Below, one piece after another: positions 24,667-37,600 of a stretch of DNA of 64,000 bases (position 1 is its first letter; each line of letters opens with the position of its first letter). The DNA lies in assembly GCA_905182985.1 (NCBI GenBank), contig CAJJDN010000029.1, positions 612,530 through 676,529 on the forward strand, in the 5' to 3' direction. The stretch is from Paramecium sonneborni (taxonomy: Eukaryota > Ciliophora > Oligohymenophorea > Peniculida > Parameciidae). The translations under genes were made by a program, and so were the position numbers. Under the pieces are notes generated by a model. The model worked only from the letters and a program-made list of their open reading frames with translations. It was not told the DNA's origin and did not search any database.

Positions 24667-26893
24667 TCATATTTCTATTTATTTTCTTACTTGAACTTAT
24701 TTTGAAATTTAATCCCATGTAATCAAATAATTTCCATCATCACTTACTATTCCATATAAAATTTAAGTTCCAAAATTAATAGATTATTTTAGTGTAAACA
24801 AATTATTATCTTCAAATTTTATTATATGAACATAACAGCCATTTTTACTAATGAGTAGACCTTTTGCTTAAATATACTTTTAAGGAAATAAGGAGTAGTT
24901 ATCATAGCCACAAAATATATTTAGTTCTGATTTCTTAACAATTTTTTCATTTTAAATTTCAAATATATACATCTATTCTATATTATTAGGTTAAAATGTA
25001 AATATGTCATTATTAATAAAGCATAAACGAAATCCATATTACTCTAAATTAATTTTTTACTTTACAGTCCATTTTTTGGTTTATTCTGAAATTTCTGACA
25101 AAAGTATTTACTTATCATGACTACATGAAATTAATTTATTTTATTATTCATTAAGGCTTAATGCTAAAACACTTTTTGTGTGATCTTCTATGGTTTGTCT
25201 ACAATACCATTCTTATGATATGTGCCAAAATTTAATTTTCATATCATCACTACCTGAAATAATAAGATCTTCAGTATTATTATATAAAACACATCGAACT
25301 ACATTCGCATGACCTTCTAATTTTTATTTGCATATCAATTATTTATATTCATTGATTTACCATATTATAATTTAGTTATTTCCACAAGATATTAATTAAT
25401 TTGATTTCTTCATAAAACTTAAACAAAATACCAGATTTGTATGTTCTATTAAAATTTGAAGAAGGTTAAGCTTAAAGTTTCTAAATTCAAAAATATTGAT
25501 ACTCTTATTGCATGAAATAGCCAACATATTAAGCTCTTAATTTATATCTAATGCATAACAAACTTCATGTTATTTAATCGAATACTCTTGTATCAGTTTA
25601 TAGATACGACACATCGTTTTATAATTTTTTTTTTATATAATTATCATCAAGGTCATATCTAATTATATTCTACTTAATTTCTGGGGTTTTCTATTTTATT
25701 TTTTTTTCCTTTTGAGTAAATTATTCATAATTACTAAATAATTATATGTCTTGATAATTATTTTTTTATTGAAAATCTTGTTTAATTGAAGTAATATTCT
25801 CTAGCATAGGAATCATTTTGTTTGCATATTCTTACAAATAATGATTTAGAGTTCGAAATGTCTCCTTGAAAAGGCAACTTATAGTTTAATCTTAGTTAGT
25901 ATACAAATTATCATAAAAATTTAATTAGTTTATTTCTAAACCTATATTAATTAATTCTTCTTTTGACATTACTTACCAAGGTCTATCCAGTTTTAAATTT
26001 TCGTTCACAATTTTTTACATATTATCATTTTATATTAAATCTAATTTCATTCTAAATTGGTCTTAACTTTTTTATATTCTACTCTTAATCAAATTAAAGA
26101 ATTCTTTAATATAGAAATATTTTTTCATCAAAAAATTAAAATTAATTTGCATTTTTTATAATTTCTTGCTTTGTTATTGTTTCCATTAGTTTTCTATTGA
26201 TATGATAGATTAATAATTTGCTTAAGGATTGGAATCTACACATTATTAACAACCTAACCGCTTTAATTTTGTCGTTTTTGTTATTAAATCCAAAAAAGTT
26301 AATTTCTCTTGATGTTCATCACATATTAGGTTACATACTTCATTTTCATCAACATTATTTTTAACTTAGAATAATGAAATATTTTAAATTGTTTTTTATA
26401 GAATTTCTATGCAATCGTTTGGAAAGGAATTCTCATTTAATTTATGAAATCTATTCTCTATATCTCTTACATTTTATAACATATGCTTGAATTCTTTATC
26501 TTATACAGCCCATAATGGCTTTAAATTATTCAATTCCTAAATTTAATTTTTATTGAATTGAATTTATTTTATTTTCTGTTATGATTCTGCTAGCTTACTA
26601 ATTTTCATTAAAATCAAATCAAACTATTCTAAATAAAAATTCTTGATATTTTAAACTTTTTTTTCTATATGAATTATATGATTCTAATTATCTATTATTA
26701 ATTCTTATTCATCTTTTTCAAAATGATCATATCCTTCTTTATTAGATGTAATAAATTTCAGAAAGTTTTGTATTAACTCATCCCCTTAATTTTAAAATGA
26801 TGTTTTAAGTACATCATCTTCTGTTATATCTTAAATCAATTTAATTGTATCATTATTCTTATATTCAGGATTGAAATTTCGGGAAGAAAACAT
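24667..26893 (-). CDS. Coiled-coil/Cys-rich protein with C-terminal WD40 domain, one frameshift
   Basis: ATG 26893 to TGA 24667, about 741 residues if one extra base is ignored. The first 500 residues are coiled-coil rich with one Cys/His cluster near residue 195 (VCNLICDEHQE ... GCQQCVDSN). The last 240 are WD40 repeats (LISCGNNQIIIW, IISGSDDMKIKFW), ending in GNYLITWDQ. It is the paralogue of the gene at 5037-7337. The frame breaks once, at a run of ten A on the coding strand (25625-25634). Nine A would restore one frame throughout, and total length minus one is a multiple of three. No GT...AG pair explains it. It is either a homopolymer sequencing error or a recent null mutation; the error is more likely because everything else is intact. 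Confidence 0.8.
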
Positions 26894-27141
26894 TTTTTAT
26901 TATATACTATTTAAATATATTGAAAAAATTATAAATGAAATAGAAACTTCACTCATTTTTTGAAATATTAATCAATTATAAAAGATGATAGTTTTAAGAC
27001 ATATATATAAACTATGAGATTAATTCATTTTATACGAGAATTATTAGAATCGTAAACAAACTTAAATTCTTTAAGAAATTATTTAATTATAAATAGTCTG
27101 AACATATTATTCATCTTTAAAATTAACTAAAGAGTTTGATA

Positions 27142-27725
27142 TGAAATAATAATGAGATTTTTGATAATTCTAATTCATAGAAGAATATAATCTATAAAAT
27201 ATATAAAATTTAATGAATGATTCTATTTTTTTAATCAATCTAACAATTAGTTTGCTTAGAGGAGAGCTAAAAAACAATATCCAAAAAATATTAAATTTGC
27301 TATGAGAGTTATAATCCATATTTAAAGTCATGAATAATCATCTTTTTTAGTAATAATTACAAAGTAAATTTAGATTTAAAATTTATATTTAAAGCTAATT
27401 GAAAGAAAATAAACTTAGAATTGTAAAAGATCTGTAACAATAAATAGTTTCTAAAGAGCTTTTATTACATTTTATAATCGTTTTAGCGTTGTTTAGGAAT
27501 GATATCATAATAAAGAACATTTTATTCAGGATGGTCAGGTTAATTATGAATATTTAACTTTTTTCATCTTGATACCTCTATTAAGTCATAAATTTCTTTA
27601 TAAATTATTTTTACTATCTGCATTAACAAAATATATTGCAAAATTATTTTCTTCTTTTCTCGTATTATTTTTATTTAATACTATTTTTAGTTTATTTTTG
27701 TATTATTGAGAAAAAAGATTTTAAT
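27142..27725. repeat. Left copy of exact 584-bp direct repeat flanking the gap
   Basis: Identical base for base, by eye, to 27989-28572. Ends abruptly at the first N. Confidence 0.9.
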
Positions 27726-27988
27726 NNNNNNNNNNNNNNNNNNNNNNNNNNNNNNNNNNNNNNNNNNNNNNNNNNNNNNNNNNNNNNNNNNNNNNNNNNN
27801 NNNNNNNNNNNNNNNNNNNNNNNNNNNNNNNNNNNNNNNNNNNNNNNNNNNNNNNNNNNNNNNNNNNNNNNNNNNNNNNNNNNNNNNNNNNNNNNNNNNN
27901 NNNNNNNNNNNNNNNNNNNNNNNNNNNNNNNNNNNNNNNNNNNNNNNNNNNNNNNNNNNNNNNNNNNNNNNNNNNNNNNNNNNNNNNN
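27726..27988. other. Assembly gap (263 N)
   Basis: Run of unknown bases between two copies of the same 584-bp sequence. Confidence 0.99.
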
Positions 27989-28572
27989 TGAAATAATAAT
28001 GAGATTTTTGATAATTCTAATTCATAGAAGAATATAATCTATAAAATATATAAAATTTAATGAATGATTCTATTTTTTTAATCAATCTAACAATTAGTTT
28101 GCTTAGAGGAGAGCTAAAAAACAATATCCAAAAAATATTAAATTTGCTATGAGAGTTATAATCCATATTTAAAGTCATGAATAATCATCTTTTTTAGTAA
28201 TAATTACAAAGTAAATTTAGATTTAAAATTTATATTTAAAGCTAATTGAAAGAAAATAAACTTAGAATTGTAAAAGATCTGTAACAATAAATAGTTTCTA
28301 AAGAGCTTTTATTACATTTTATAATCGTTTTAGCGTTGTTTAGGAATGATATCATAATAAAGAACATTTTATTCAGGATGGTCAGGTTAATTATGAATAT
28401 TTAACTTTTTTCATCTTGATACCTCTATTAAGTCATAAATTTCTTTATAAATTATTTTTACTATCTGCATTAACAAAATATATTGCAAAATTATTTTCTT
28501 CTTTTCTCGTATTATTTTTATTTAATACTATTTTTAGTTTATTTTTGTATTATTGAGAAAAAAGATTTTAAT
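27989..28572. repeat. Right copy of exact 584-bp direct repeat flanking the gap
   Basis: Identical to 27142-27725 and beginning directly after the last N. The simplest reading is that two overlapping contig ends were scaffolded side by side instead of merged. Confidence 0.9.
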
Positions 28573-28683
28573 ACTAAAATTGAAATACTTTTCTAATAAG
28601 TGAAAAAATGTATTTACTATATTGTTTTAAATTTCAGGATTTTTTAACAATCCTGAAATAAATTATTTTAAAAATTTTTTTGA

Positions 28684-30051
28684 ATGCTCTAACAAGATTT
28701 TAAGGCAGAAAAAAAGCTTAGATTATTGCTATTATCAGATATCTAAGTCAAGACAACAGTGTAATCCGAATGGTTTGACAGAATTGTGCCCTTAAAAAAT
28801 AATTTAACATTTATTTATTATTAAGGAGGGTGCTATGAATTGTACGATATTGATAAACAATAAATTACTGAATAAGGAAAGCTTCCTGAAAAAATTCGAT
28901 TTTTCTTAGAAATATATCCAAAGTTTTTTATTTAAATAAGGTTAGAGTATTGATATTTCATGATCCATCAGATCTCTAAATCAAATTGTTAGATTTAAAT
29001 ACAAATAAAATTAATCCAAATTTTGTATTTAGATCTAGTGAGAATGTGAATACTAAAAGTGATGAAACAAGTAAAGAGATAATTGTTGATAGTAAATATT
29101 TATATGAATAACATGTTAGAATATCGTGTATTCTTTCTTGATTGTGAAGAAAAATAAATCAAATACTTGATTTCACAAGATTTAGAAAAATACTATTCAA
29201 ATAACAACATTTGTCATTATGCTATAAGAATGTTGCCACTTAATTATACTCCTGAAACATAGTTTAACTTATAAATAATAGCAAAATATGATTATCCTAA
29301 CATCATAGGCTAGACAGAATTATTTTGGTGGTAAATAAATAAAGAAACTCTGGCTGTTTATGGTTAAGATAATGAATAAAATAAATCTGAAATTTTATTA
29401 ATAAAACCTCATTTATTGGAGAAAGCTTTCTATATTGTTCATACTGAGTTTTAATGTTCCTATACAATTTTGAATGTATCTAATTGGATTAACACTAATG
29501 AAGTGGCTATTTGGGTAAATTGTAATGATGGAACAACCAGACCTAGTATATTTACTTTTGATTTAAGAAGTTATTATGATGGATGTAATTGGTTACCTGA
29601 ATCTGATTTTACAGTAACTTTAGTAATGAATTAATTGTAAACATCATTAGGCTAGAGACGAGTATGTTGCTGATGAACCTGCAGTTTTCATGGATATTTA
29701 TTAATTTGATCTCGATTCAACTCATGTGATTTAAATTAGACAAGTTGGAAATGATGCAAAGATATCTATAATAAATTACTAAAACATTAAAAAACCAGAT
29801 ATTGTTAGTGAAGTTATTGTAAGTTCCTTTTGGATTGATCCAGCTGTTGATCATTCTTACATTCTGCTTTATGATGACTTATCGTATTAATATATATTAT
29901 TATTCTTAGAATTGAAGATTAGACAGTTAAATTTTAAATATTGTTTCCAGCTGATGCCAGACATTAATTACTATAAATTATAGAAAAATAAAAAATTATT
30001 GAAAAATACGGAATAAACAATATCGAAGAAATGTTTGAATTTTATTAATGA
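28684..30051 (+). CDS. Unrecognised protein, four short introns
   Basis: ATG 28684 lies directly after an in-frame TGA, which fixes the start. TGA ends it at 30049-30051. Introns are proposed at 28923-28945 (23 nt), 29092-29119 (28), 29623-29650 (28) and 29884-29909 (26). The spliced length is a multiple of three, about 420 residues. The third intron could instead be a 19-nt one ending further downstream; both keep frame. The protein is soluble and evenly charged, with an acidic C-terminal half (WLPESDFTVTL, YVADEPAVFMDIY, SSFWIDPAVDHSY) that looks beta-rich, and a helical end. I do not recognise a family. C2- or calpain-domain-III-like folds came to mind from the alternating hydrophobic strands, but there is no diagnostic motif. 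Divergent from the WD40 gene at 24667. Confidence 0.75.
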
Positions 30052-31639
30052 TTATTAGATAATTTAAACATTAATTATTCAATTCAATAAAATAATTCTT
30101 TGATTAAGCATTCTGCCCGATTCGATATCAAATCAAATTTAACAAAAAATAGGATTATCATAAATAATCTGATTCTATTTTAAGTTTGAAAAAAAATTAA
30201 GGAATCTAATTTAATTTAAAAAGAAATCAATAGTATTAAGAATTACACCAATTTTGTCAATCAATAAAAGAGCTATTCAGAAAAATAGTGTTAATAATTT
30301 ATCATTAAACTCAGTTTAAATCGTTTAAATCTGAAGGTCTTAAACATAAGCAAATAAATCTCTCTTTTATTTCTATATATTTAAATTATTTAGGTAAAAT
30401 GCACTTCTTGAATATAATCGAAATTCAAAAAGAGATTTATACTAATATTTTTTATTAATTTTGGTTTTAGAAAATAAACTAATTTAAAAAAATTGGCAAG
30501 TTGTTTTAGAGCAAAGAAAGTTATAATAATCTCTCCTTCTTTTGATTAACCAACAATTAAACATATCTTTTTATTATTATAATAAGAAGTTTAATTTATG
30601 ATAAGCTATAGATCTTTCTGTCCATGTCTAAGTTCCAGTTTTTATCCTATAGAGTTTCAATATTAAATTTTTATTTCACTATCAAATAATATTTGTAAAA
30701 AGCAATTAAAAATTCATTTCAATTATAAATATTTATTATTTCTTATAAATTTATAATTATTTATAAAACTTAATAAATCGCTCTTAAAATATGACTAATT
30801 TGTTTATCTTAAAAAGAAGAGTTTCTATTCAAAAAGCTGAAAGAGAAAACAAACTTATTACACTAAGATTATATTTACATTAAAAATAAAATAAAAATAA
30901 ATGATCATTTTTCGCTTGATATGATTATCAATTACCAAAAAAAGTTCATTTATTCAGCCACATTTTAATGAAAACTCTACATGTAAATTTTCTATAGCAT
31001 TAAAATTCCCTACATAATGAGATATGAGAATTTATTCTCATCAATCTACAAGACGGTACCTTTTTCTTTGGAGCTCAGAATGTGCCTAAAATAAAAATAG
31101 TAATACAGTTGAGCCATTGCTAATGATGCGATAGAAATCCCACGATTTTACTTAATATTGTAAACAAGTAATCAGATTCTTACAGTTACTCATGATTAAC
31201 TATATGATTTTTAAAATTTAATAAAACTAAAACCTCATTAAACATGTATAAAAACTAATACTAAGATCCAAAACAATAAACACTGTATCTTTATATTAGA
31301 TAAAAAAAGAAGGAAAAAGAACTTTTGAAGTTAAAATTATTTTTCAAGACCATCTGAAAATAATTGAAATAAAGAAATATGATATTTTGGTAGAGGAACT
31401 TTAAACCAAATTTATTTTCAAGATTTTCTTAGTTATTGATTTCTAATCAGATAAGAAGATTATAAGGGATGAAATCTTATGTTTATAAAATTTATCAACA
31501 ACAATAATTCAAAACTAAAAAATAGCAAACTCCATTAGTCAATACAAAATATACAACAATTAGCTTCTTTACTTTTTAGTGAAATAATAAATAATATTTG
31601 ATTTTTTTTTCTTTTTCTTAAAATTCCATGAGACCCAAC
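30052..31639. other. Gene-poor AT-rich spacer with one GC-richer island
   Basis: No supported gene. About 31030-31150 is clearly less AT-rich than its surroundings. It is open on the plus strand for about 33 codons (INLQDGTFFFGAQNVPK), so it could be an exon scrap or an untranslated RNA. The rest is low complexity. Confidence 0.35.
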
Positions 31640-32135
31640 TATCAACCTTTTTACCTTTCCACTTCATAACCTTCAATTTTAATCATCATATGATCCACCA
31701 CCTATCAAATAATTATAATTAATAAATTTAGTGATAATCTTTCTCATAATATTAAAAAAACATTATTTCCCATCTTCCAACTTATACACTATTTTTGTTT
31801 ATTTACCTTGTTAAATAATTTATGAAAAATATTGAAATCCCTCTGACAAATAAATCTATTTTCCAATCTTTTTTCCTTCCGCTTGAAATCAACAAATCCT
31901 TCAATTCTTCTATTCATCTACCTACCTTTCTTGAAACTCCATTTTATTCAACATATTAACCTCCTAAGATACTTTTAAAATTTAAATAATTTTTCTTTAT
32001 TCTCATAATACCCCTTATACATTATTTCTCAACTATTAACTTTATTACCTTTTATATTATAAATACCATTATAATAAGTTTATGAAATTTATCCAAGCCT
32101 ATCAGAGATGATCTAAATTTATTAAAATATTTGAT
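31640..32135 (-). pseudogene. Decayed copy of the MORN-like repeat gene
   Basis: Read on the minus strand, fragments of the repeat family seen intact at 46199-48683 can be picked out. They include a GGGSYDDQN segment, a VGRWEIM-type segment just before an intron-like GTTTTT..AG, and GKKIG-K with the expected Trp replaced. The pieces lie in different frames and are interrupted by TGA, so no continuous protein can be read even when short introns are allowed. At least one conserved Trp (TGG) position has become TGA and another TAG. It abuts a truncated retrotransposon on its right. Confidence is good for the family relation and for its being broken; the exact ends are approximate. Confidence 0.6.
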
Positions 32136-32298
32136 TTCTCTAAAAAATATTCATTGACCACTTCCTAAATATCTAGATTCTAAACTTCTAAGAATTGAAT
32201 TTACTTTTTGGATATTCACGCGATTCTACAAATTAATAATAGCATTAAAATTAAATAGACAAAATAAAAAAGAATCCAAAAATATTTATAACAAACAT

Positions 32299-33425
32299 GA
32301 ACTTTAACTTATGCAAATGACATAGTTATATTAACTAAAGGAGGAATATCTAAATACCTAATTGAAACACTATAATAAACATTAAAAGAATTCAATATGA
32401 AAATGAATATTATAAAATGTGCATATGGCTAATTAAAAGATAATGAAATGGAATAAATAGGATGTAAGAAAGTTGATACATATAAATATTTAGGTATATG
32501 GATAAATAATAGAGGTTCAGTAATTAAACATTATATGAAAATAAGTGGATTAATATTAAAAATGTTGGAGACTAAGAATATTGGATAGATTATTACCATT
32601 CAGACATAATGAAGTTGTGGAGTATTTTTGTTAAACCTTACTTTGATTATATATCACCTATCTTATAGATGTAAAGGAAATCTATTATTAAAAAATATGA
32701 TCTTTTAAGGAGGAAATCATTAAAAATTAAGTGCAATGTTCACAGAAATTTCAATGTCAACATTATGGAAGAATTGTTTGTGTAATTACCATTTTAAGGA
32801 AATTAAAATGATTACTTAACAAAATAATGGAATATTACGTTAATATGAATCATGCGGAAAGGCCTTAAAATAAGTCATTCAAAATGGAAAACAGGTATTA
32901 ATAATTTGGATATAAAGACTTAGAAGAATTAGAAAAATTTTAAACTTCAGAAATAATATATACTCATGGATGGAATTAAACTCCATCAGAATATTAATTA
33001 GAATAATTAATAAAATGAGAAGAAAAACAATAAATATAACTTGAAGAAAAAATGAATAATTATAGAGAAAAACAAAAAAAAAAGGAATAAATCTATATAA
33101 AAAATGGTAGCAAATAAGATAAGAAAAAACCTAATAGAGGATATTTTGACAAATGGAAATTTTCAAAACTCTTCTGTCGGGAACACAATAAAATATTTTT
33201 TAATAAAGAACATTTAATAGAACTTATGGAATATTGAAATCACTAAGGAAATGAATGGATAAAAAAAAAAAAGTTAGAAGAAATCTACGAATGGGTAAAC
33301 TCTGGAAAATAATTAAACAAACATACTCCAAAAAAAAATGATGAAATGAACTATTTATCAAATAAAATGGGGACGTTAATTAAAGAATATGGGAATTTAT
33401 TTTAAAAAAAAAAAGATAAAAACAA
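32299..33425 (+). mobile_element. 5'-truncated LINE (non-LTR) reverse transcriptase remnant
   Basis: From about 32304 the frame reads TYANDIVILTKGG, the catalytic box of non-LTR reverse transcriptases with the usual second position Asp changed to Asn (YAND for YADD). KYLGIWINN downstream is also typical. A second frame continues with LWSIFVKPYFDYISP and a YDLLRRKSLK segment, the thumb/C-terminal region. Later pieces include RGYFDKWKFSKLFCREH, a Cys/His element. Frame changes occur near 32590, 32845 and 33030 and TGA interrupts it, so it is dead. Endonuclease and N-terminal RT parts are missing, and an A-rich run follows at about 33413, as expected for 5' truncation by target-primed reverse transcription. 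I saw no target-site duplication. Confidence 0.8.
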
Positions 33426-33863
33426 AAAACTGGATAAAGTAATTTTCGGCAAATACTTACCTTAAATTTAAAGTCCAATATATGCTGATTCAATGGAGGG
33501 GATCAGCTCATTGGCATCAACCTAGAATTTGATAGGGACATCTTCAACTGAAATTTAATCTATTACTTGCTGTTATTAAATTAATCCAATAAACCTTGTT
33601 TGGTTTTTTTTGAATAAATCTGATTTTCCGAAAAAAGATTCTAAATTTTTAAATCAAGCAAATGCTCTGTTAAATTTTAACGAAATATTTTGAAATCTTT
33701 TTTTAATTAATTTTAACCAACATGAAATAAAAATCAATCAGAGACTATTTCAGAACGAAATAAAATGATAAATAAATATAAACAGAAAGAAATGAATATA
33801 TAATTCATATCTAGTCTGCGAATTTAACTTAAAAATAAAGATAAGAGATAAAGAGGCTTTCAG

Positions 33864-34247
33864 ATGATGGATTCAAAATATTCAGTTATAGCTAATATTA
33901 TGAATATGACTCCAGATTAAGTGAGAATGAATAATAAAATGATCAAAACCTAAAGATGCAAAAAAACATCCATTAAATTTAAATTATAATATAAATTGCA
34001 GTATAAAAAGTTTGAATACTACCCTAAGTATGTATACTTTTTATCATCAAATTTTTTCCAGCGAACTTTGAATAATTTACTAAAGATCAACAAATAAAAT
34101 TGCAGCATGATAAATATCTTAATTTAAAAAATAAATTCAATCGATTATTTAATTAAAACTTCTATATCAATTTCCCTATTGAAGGCACATAATATAAAAT
34201 CTTAAAATGAAAAATCTTTAAAAGAATAATTCTAAAAATAAAAATGA
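33864..34247 (+). CDS. Possible small protein, unrecognised (127 codons)
   Basis: ATG-ATG at 33864 to TGA at 34245-34247, no intron needed, 127 residues. The start (MMDSKYSVIANIMNMTPDQV) reads like a folded helical segment, and Gln codons are TAA in the usual way. The second half is Lys/Asn/Ser-rich and less convincing. The opening faintly resembles the end of GRIP-type coiled-coil proteins, but not enough to name it. The locus lies between LINE debris and the 3' end of a giant minus-strand gene. It may be a real short gene or a fragment; no neighbour suggests a role. Confidence 0.35.
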
Positions 34248-34693
34248 AAGAAATATGTTTAAACCAGATTACATTACTTAGTAAAGACATATATATAATT
34301 ATAATATTAAAGTTAAATTTAACATCATATATTTTTTTAAGTTTATTTGAATTCATAAATATTTGTTTGATTGAAATGTTTATTTTAAATATTTTAGATA
34401 TTGAGTATATTTTACTACATTAAAATTTACTTTAATAATCGATCCAATTCTAACCGTTATTTTTTTTAATCTAACTATTTTGTACATAGATATAATTCCT
34501 AACCTACAAATCATAATTGAAGTTAATAAGACTTGTACGATATAATAATAAAATTATTTAAATCATATAATATAATTGATAATTGTAGATTTTATTGTAG
34601 AATTAATATTTTGATGAAATACTTTACTTATTTATAATTAAATCAAATCATTAAGATGATTCCACTGATTTTTTTCAGCTTTAATTGTTAATT

Positions 34694-37600
34694 TCACAAT
34701 TGTATTAATTTTTAAAGTTTATTCACATAAAATTTTTTTTCATCTTTCAATCTTTATAATTTTATTTTCCTTTTTTAATTCATCCATGTAGTTTTGATAC
34801 TATCAACTAAATCGATACTTAAGTTTGAGACCAACATTAAAGAAAAAAAACAGATATGAATCCATCCTAGTAATAATTGATAATTCTATTGGATATCAAA
34901 ACTATAAATTAAAAACGACCCTGTTGTAAGAGCAAATAAAATTTCTCTAAATATTAGTTTGATATATTCATATTTGGATTATATTGGTTTGAATTTTAAT
35001 AAATAACCTAAATAGAAAATCGATGACATTGATAGTATTATTGATTATACTTCTGGATAGTTAATTGCTTTAACAATTACAAATATATATATCATAATTT
35101 TATATATTTAAAATGATTTGTAATTAACAGCCCAAAATTGAGGTACTGAATCTTGATAAAAGTATTTCCATTTTTATTTATCCTTTATGTTAGATGATGT
35201 TATAGATAGCAATTGTAAACTGATATATGAAATTAACATTAATCCAATAATTGCATTCACACTATTTAATATCATAAGTGGAGAATCAAAGCTGTAATCA
35301 GGATATTATAACAATACACTGAACAAAAATTAATGAAGAATTGTCAAATAAACCTTAAATATTCCAAAAGAGAAATATTCATTTTTAAATTTCTTGCAAA
35401 ATTTTTAGACTTTTTTGGAGAAAAATTAATCACAACGAAGGTAAGTCAATTTATTTTAGAATTTTTTAAATAAGCATTTTTAAAAGGATAAAGCTTTATT
35501 AGAGGACAATAATTTGGAAATAAAATATGTTAGTAATGAACATAAAATAGAGAAGTAACATCCTTAAACATTGAATAAATAAAACTAATTTAATGGATTT
35601 GTTTTAATATCTGTTGATTTTCCAGTACTTTAAAATGGTAAACTTCCACCATTTAATGATATAAGTAACTCTTCTATTTTAAATCGATCCATTATTGGTT
35701 TTAATGATACCTTAGTATAAGTATTGAGAAATTAGATTAAATGAGGTGGAAATGAATACTACATAAATTTGATATAGGACAATTATTATAATAGATCTAA
35801 TAAATTAAAAAACATTATAGCATTTCCTGTCAGCAGTGCTAGTCCTGATATAGCAGCCATAGAATAAATCATAATATCATTTAGAAGCATAATTTAAGTC
35901 ACCTTTTATTTAGTAGTTTCAGATAATACAAAAGGAGTGCCAAGACTGATTTAGATCTGATTTCGAATCAAGTCTAAATCAAATTCATTTTTAATAATTG
36001 ATTAAGCAAATTCTATCTATAGTACAGAATTTTTTACAGGCTCCATGAAATTAACTGTAATCTCATATAATGGATTATTATATGTAGTTGATAGATTTAA
36101 TATTGGTTTTACATTTATAGGTGCAAGTGCTTATGGAATAATTGAGATTACTGCAATTTCTTCAAATTTTAAATCAGACAGTAATTTCACGTTTTAAGTG
36201 AAACTTAATTAAACTTTTTAAGTTTGGTTAGTTTTACTTGAGAGACTAACTAAAATTAAATCAGGAGGTAAAATATAAGAACAAATGCTGGATGCATTTT
36301 CATAATTTTGACACTAATAGAAATCTTCTTCACTACAACCAGATGAACATCCATCTCCTCCAAATTAATTACCATCATCACATTATTCATATTTAGAGTT
36401 AAGGATATCATTCCCACATTAAGATACACATTGAAAGTCTATTAATATTTCATTATCATTGCATCTGTGAGCGATAATATCAACAACAATATCTTTATTT
36501 ATATCTTCCTAATCATCAATTAAGACTTTATTCTCTTAACATGTAGCTGTTTCATTAATTATGGTAAATTATTCATTACACTTTTTACAACCTTATCCTT
36601 CATCACATTCAAGACAACCATATGAACATTAGAATTAACATTCATAACATCCATCATAAGGTAATTAGTTACCATCATCACATTGTTCATCATTAATTTA
36701 AATGATTCCATCTCCACAAAATCCTATACATAATTCTGAAAAGCATTAATTAAGAACATCATCCCAAATACAATTTTAATCATCAACATCAACATTACAC
36801 AATTCTTTTAAAACTATATTGTTACAACTTTTCTTTTAAACACACATATCATCTAACCAATCGCAAGTCTTTAAGTTTTTATCAAAAGTACATTGATGTT
36901 TACTCAAAGCATCTTCACATTACTATCTAAGAACACAAGATTTACCATTTGATGCACATCTTTTATCATCAAAAAGTAATGAACACTCATTATCATCTGA
37001 ATATTAGTAATCAAAACAACTTTTTTGTTTACATCTACCTTTTTTCACAAGTTTATTCGACACATTTTATTTTGATTTCATCCCAAAAACAAGATATTTC
37101 ACTTATGTTTAACATTTCTCCACTCATACATTAAAGTTATGAATATTCATTACAATTATTTGATACTTGAATGCATCCATCAAAATTTTAATTTACTGTA
37201 CATTATTTACCAAAATATTATTAACAATATTAAACTGTATAATCATTCAATTCAGCAGTTAAACATTATTTTAAAGTACATAAATTTTTATTAGAAATCC
37301 ATTAACATTCTTAGAATTAATTGTTTATATAGCATTAATCTTGAGCTACATAATTAAAACAATCATCAAGCATCTAACATCCATTATGATCTTTATTCAC
37401 TGTACAATTCTTAAGTCTCTGATTACAATCAAAATGTGTATTCATTTCTAAAGATGAACAAATTAAATCAACACATCTATTTTTAGATTTAGAATAGTAG
37501 CATTCATTTCCATTTGAATCTTGGAAACATTGACTCTCTTTGGCTAGAGAACAAGATGATGGCAAATCAACACATTTAATTGAAACTATTTTTAGAGTGC

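Larger units (their letters stand above)
26894..28683. other. Divergent intergenic region containing an assembly gap and a duplicated end
   Basis: Separates the minus-strand WD40 gene from the plus-strand gene at 28684. It consists of one real spacer present twice around a run of Ns. If the duplicate is collapsed, the true spacer is roughly 0.9 kb. No gene is visible in it. The short open frames reported across the Ns have no meaning. Confidence 0.7.

Noticed and set aside
27636..28037. Open frames spanning the N run
   Set aside because: They consist largely of unknown bases and have no evidential value.
27142..28572. Genuine segmental duplication around the gap
   Set aside because: Exact identity and ends coinciding with the Ns on both sides make an unmerged contig overlap far more likely, though reads would be needed to prove it.
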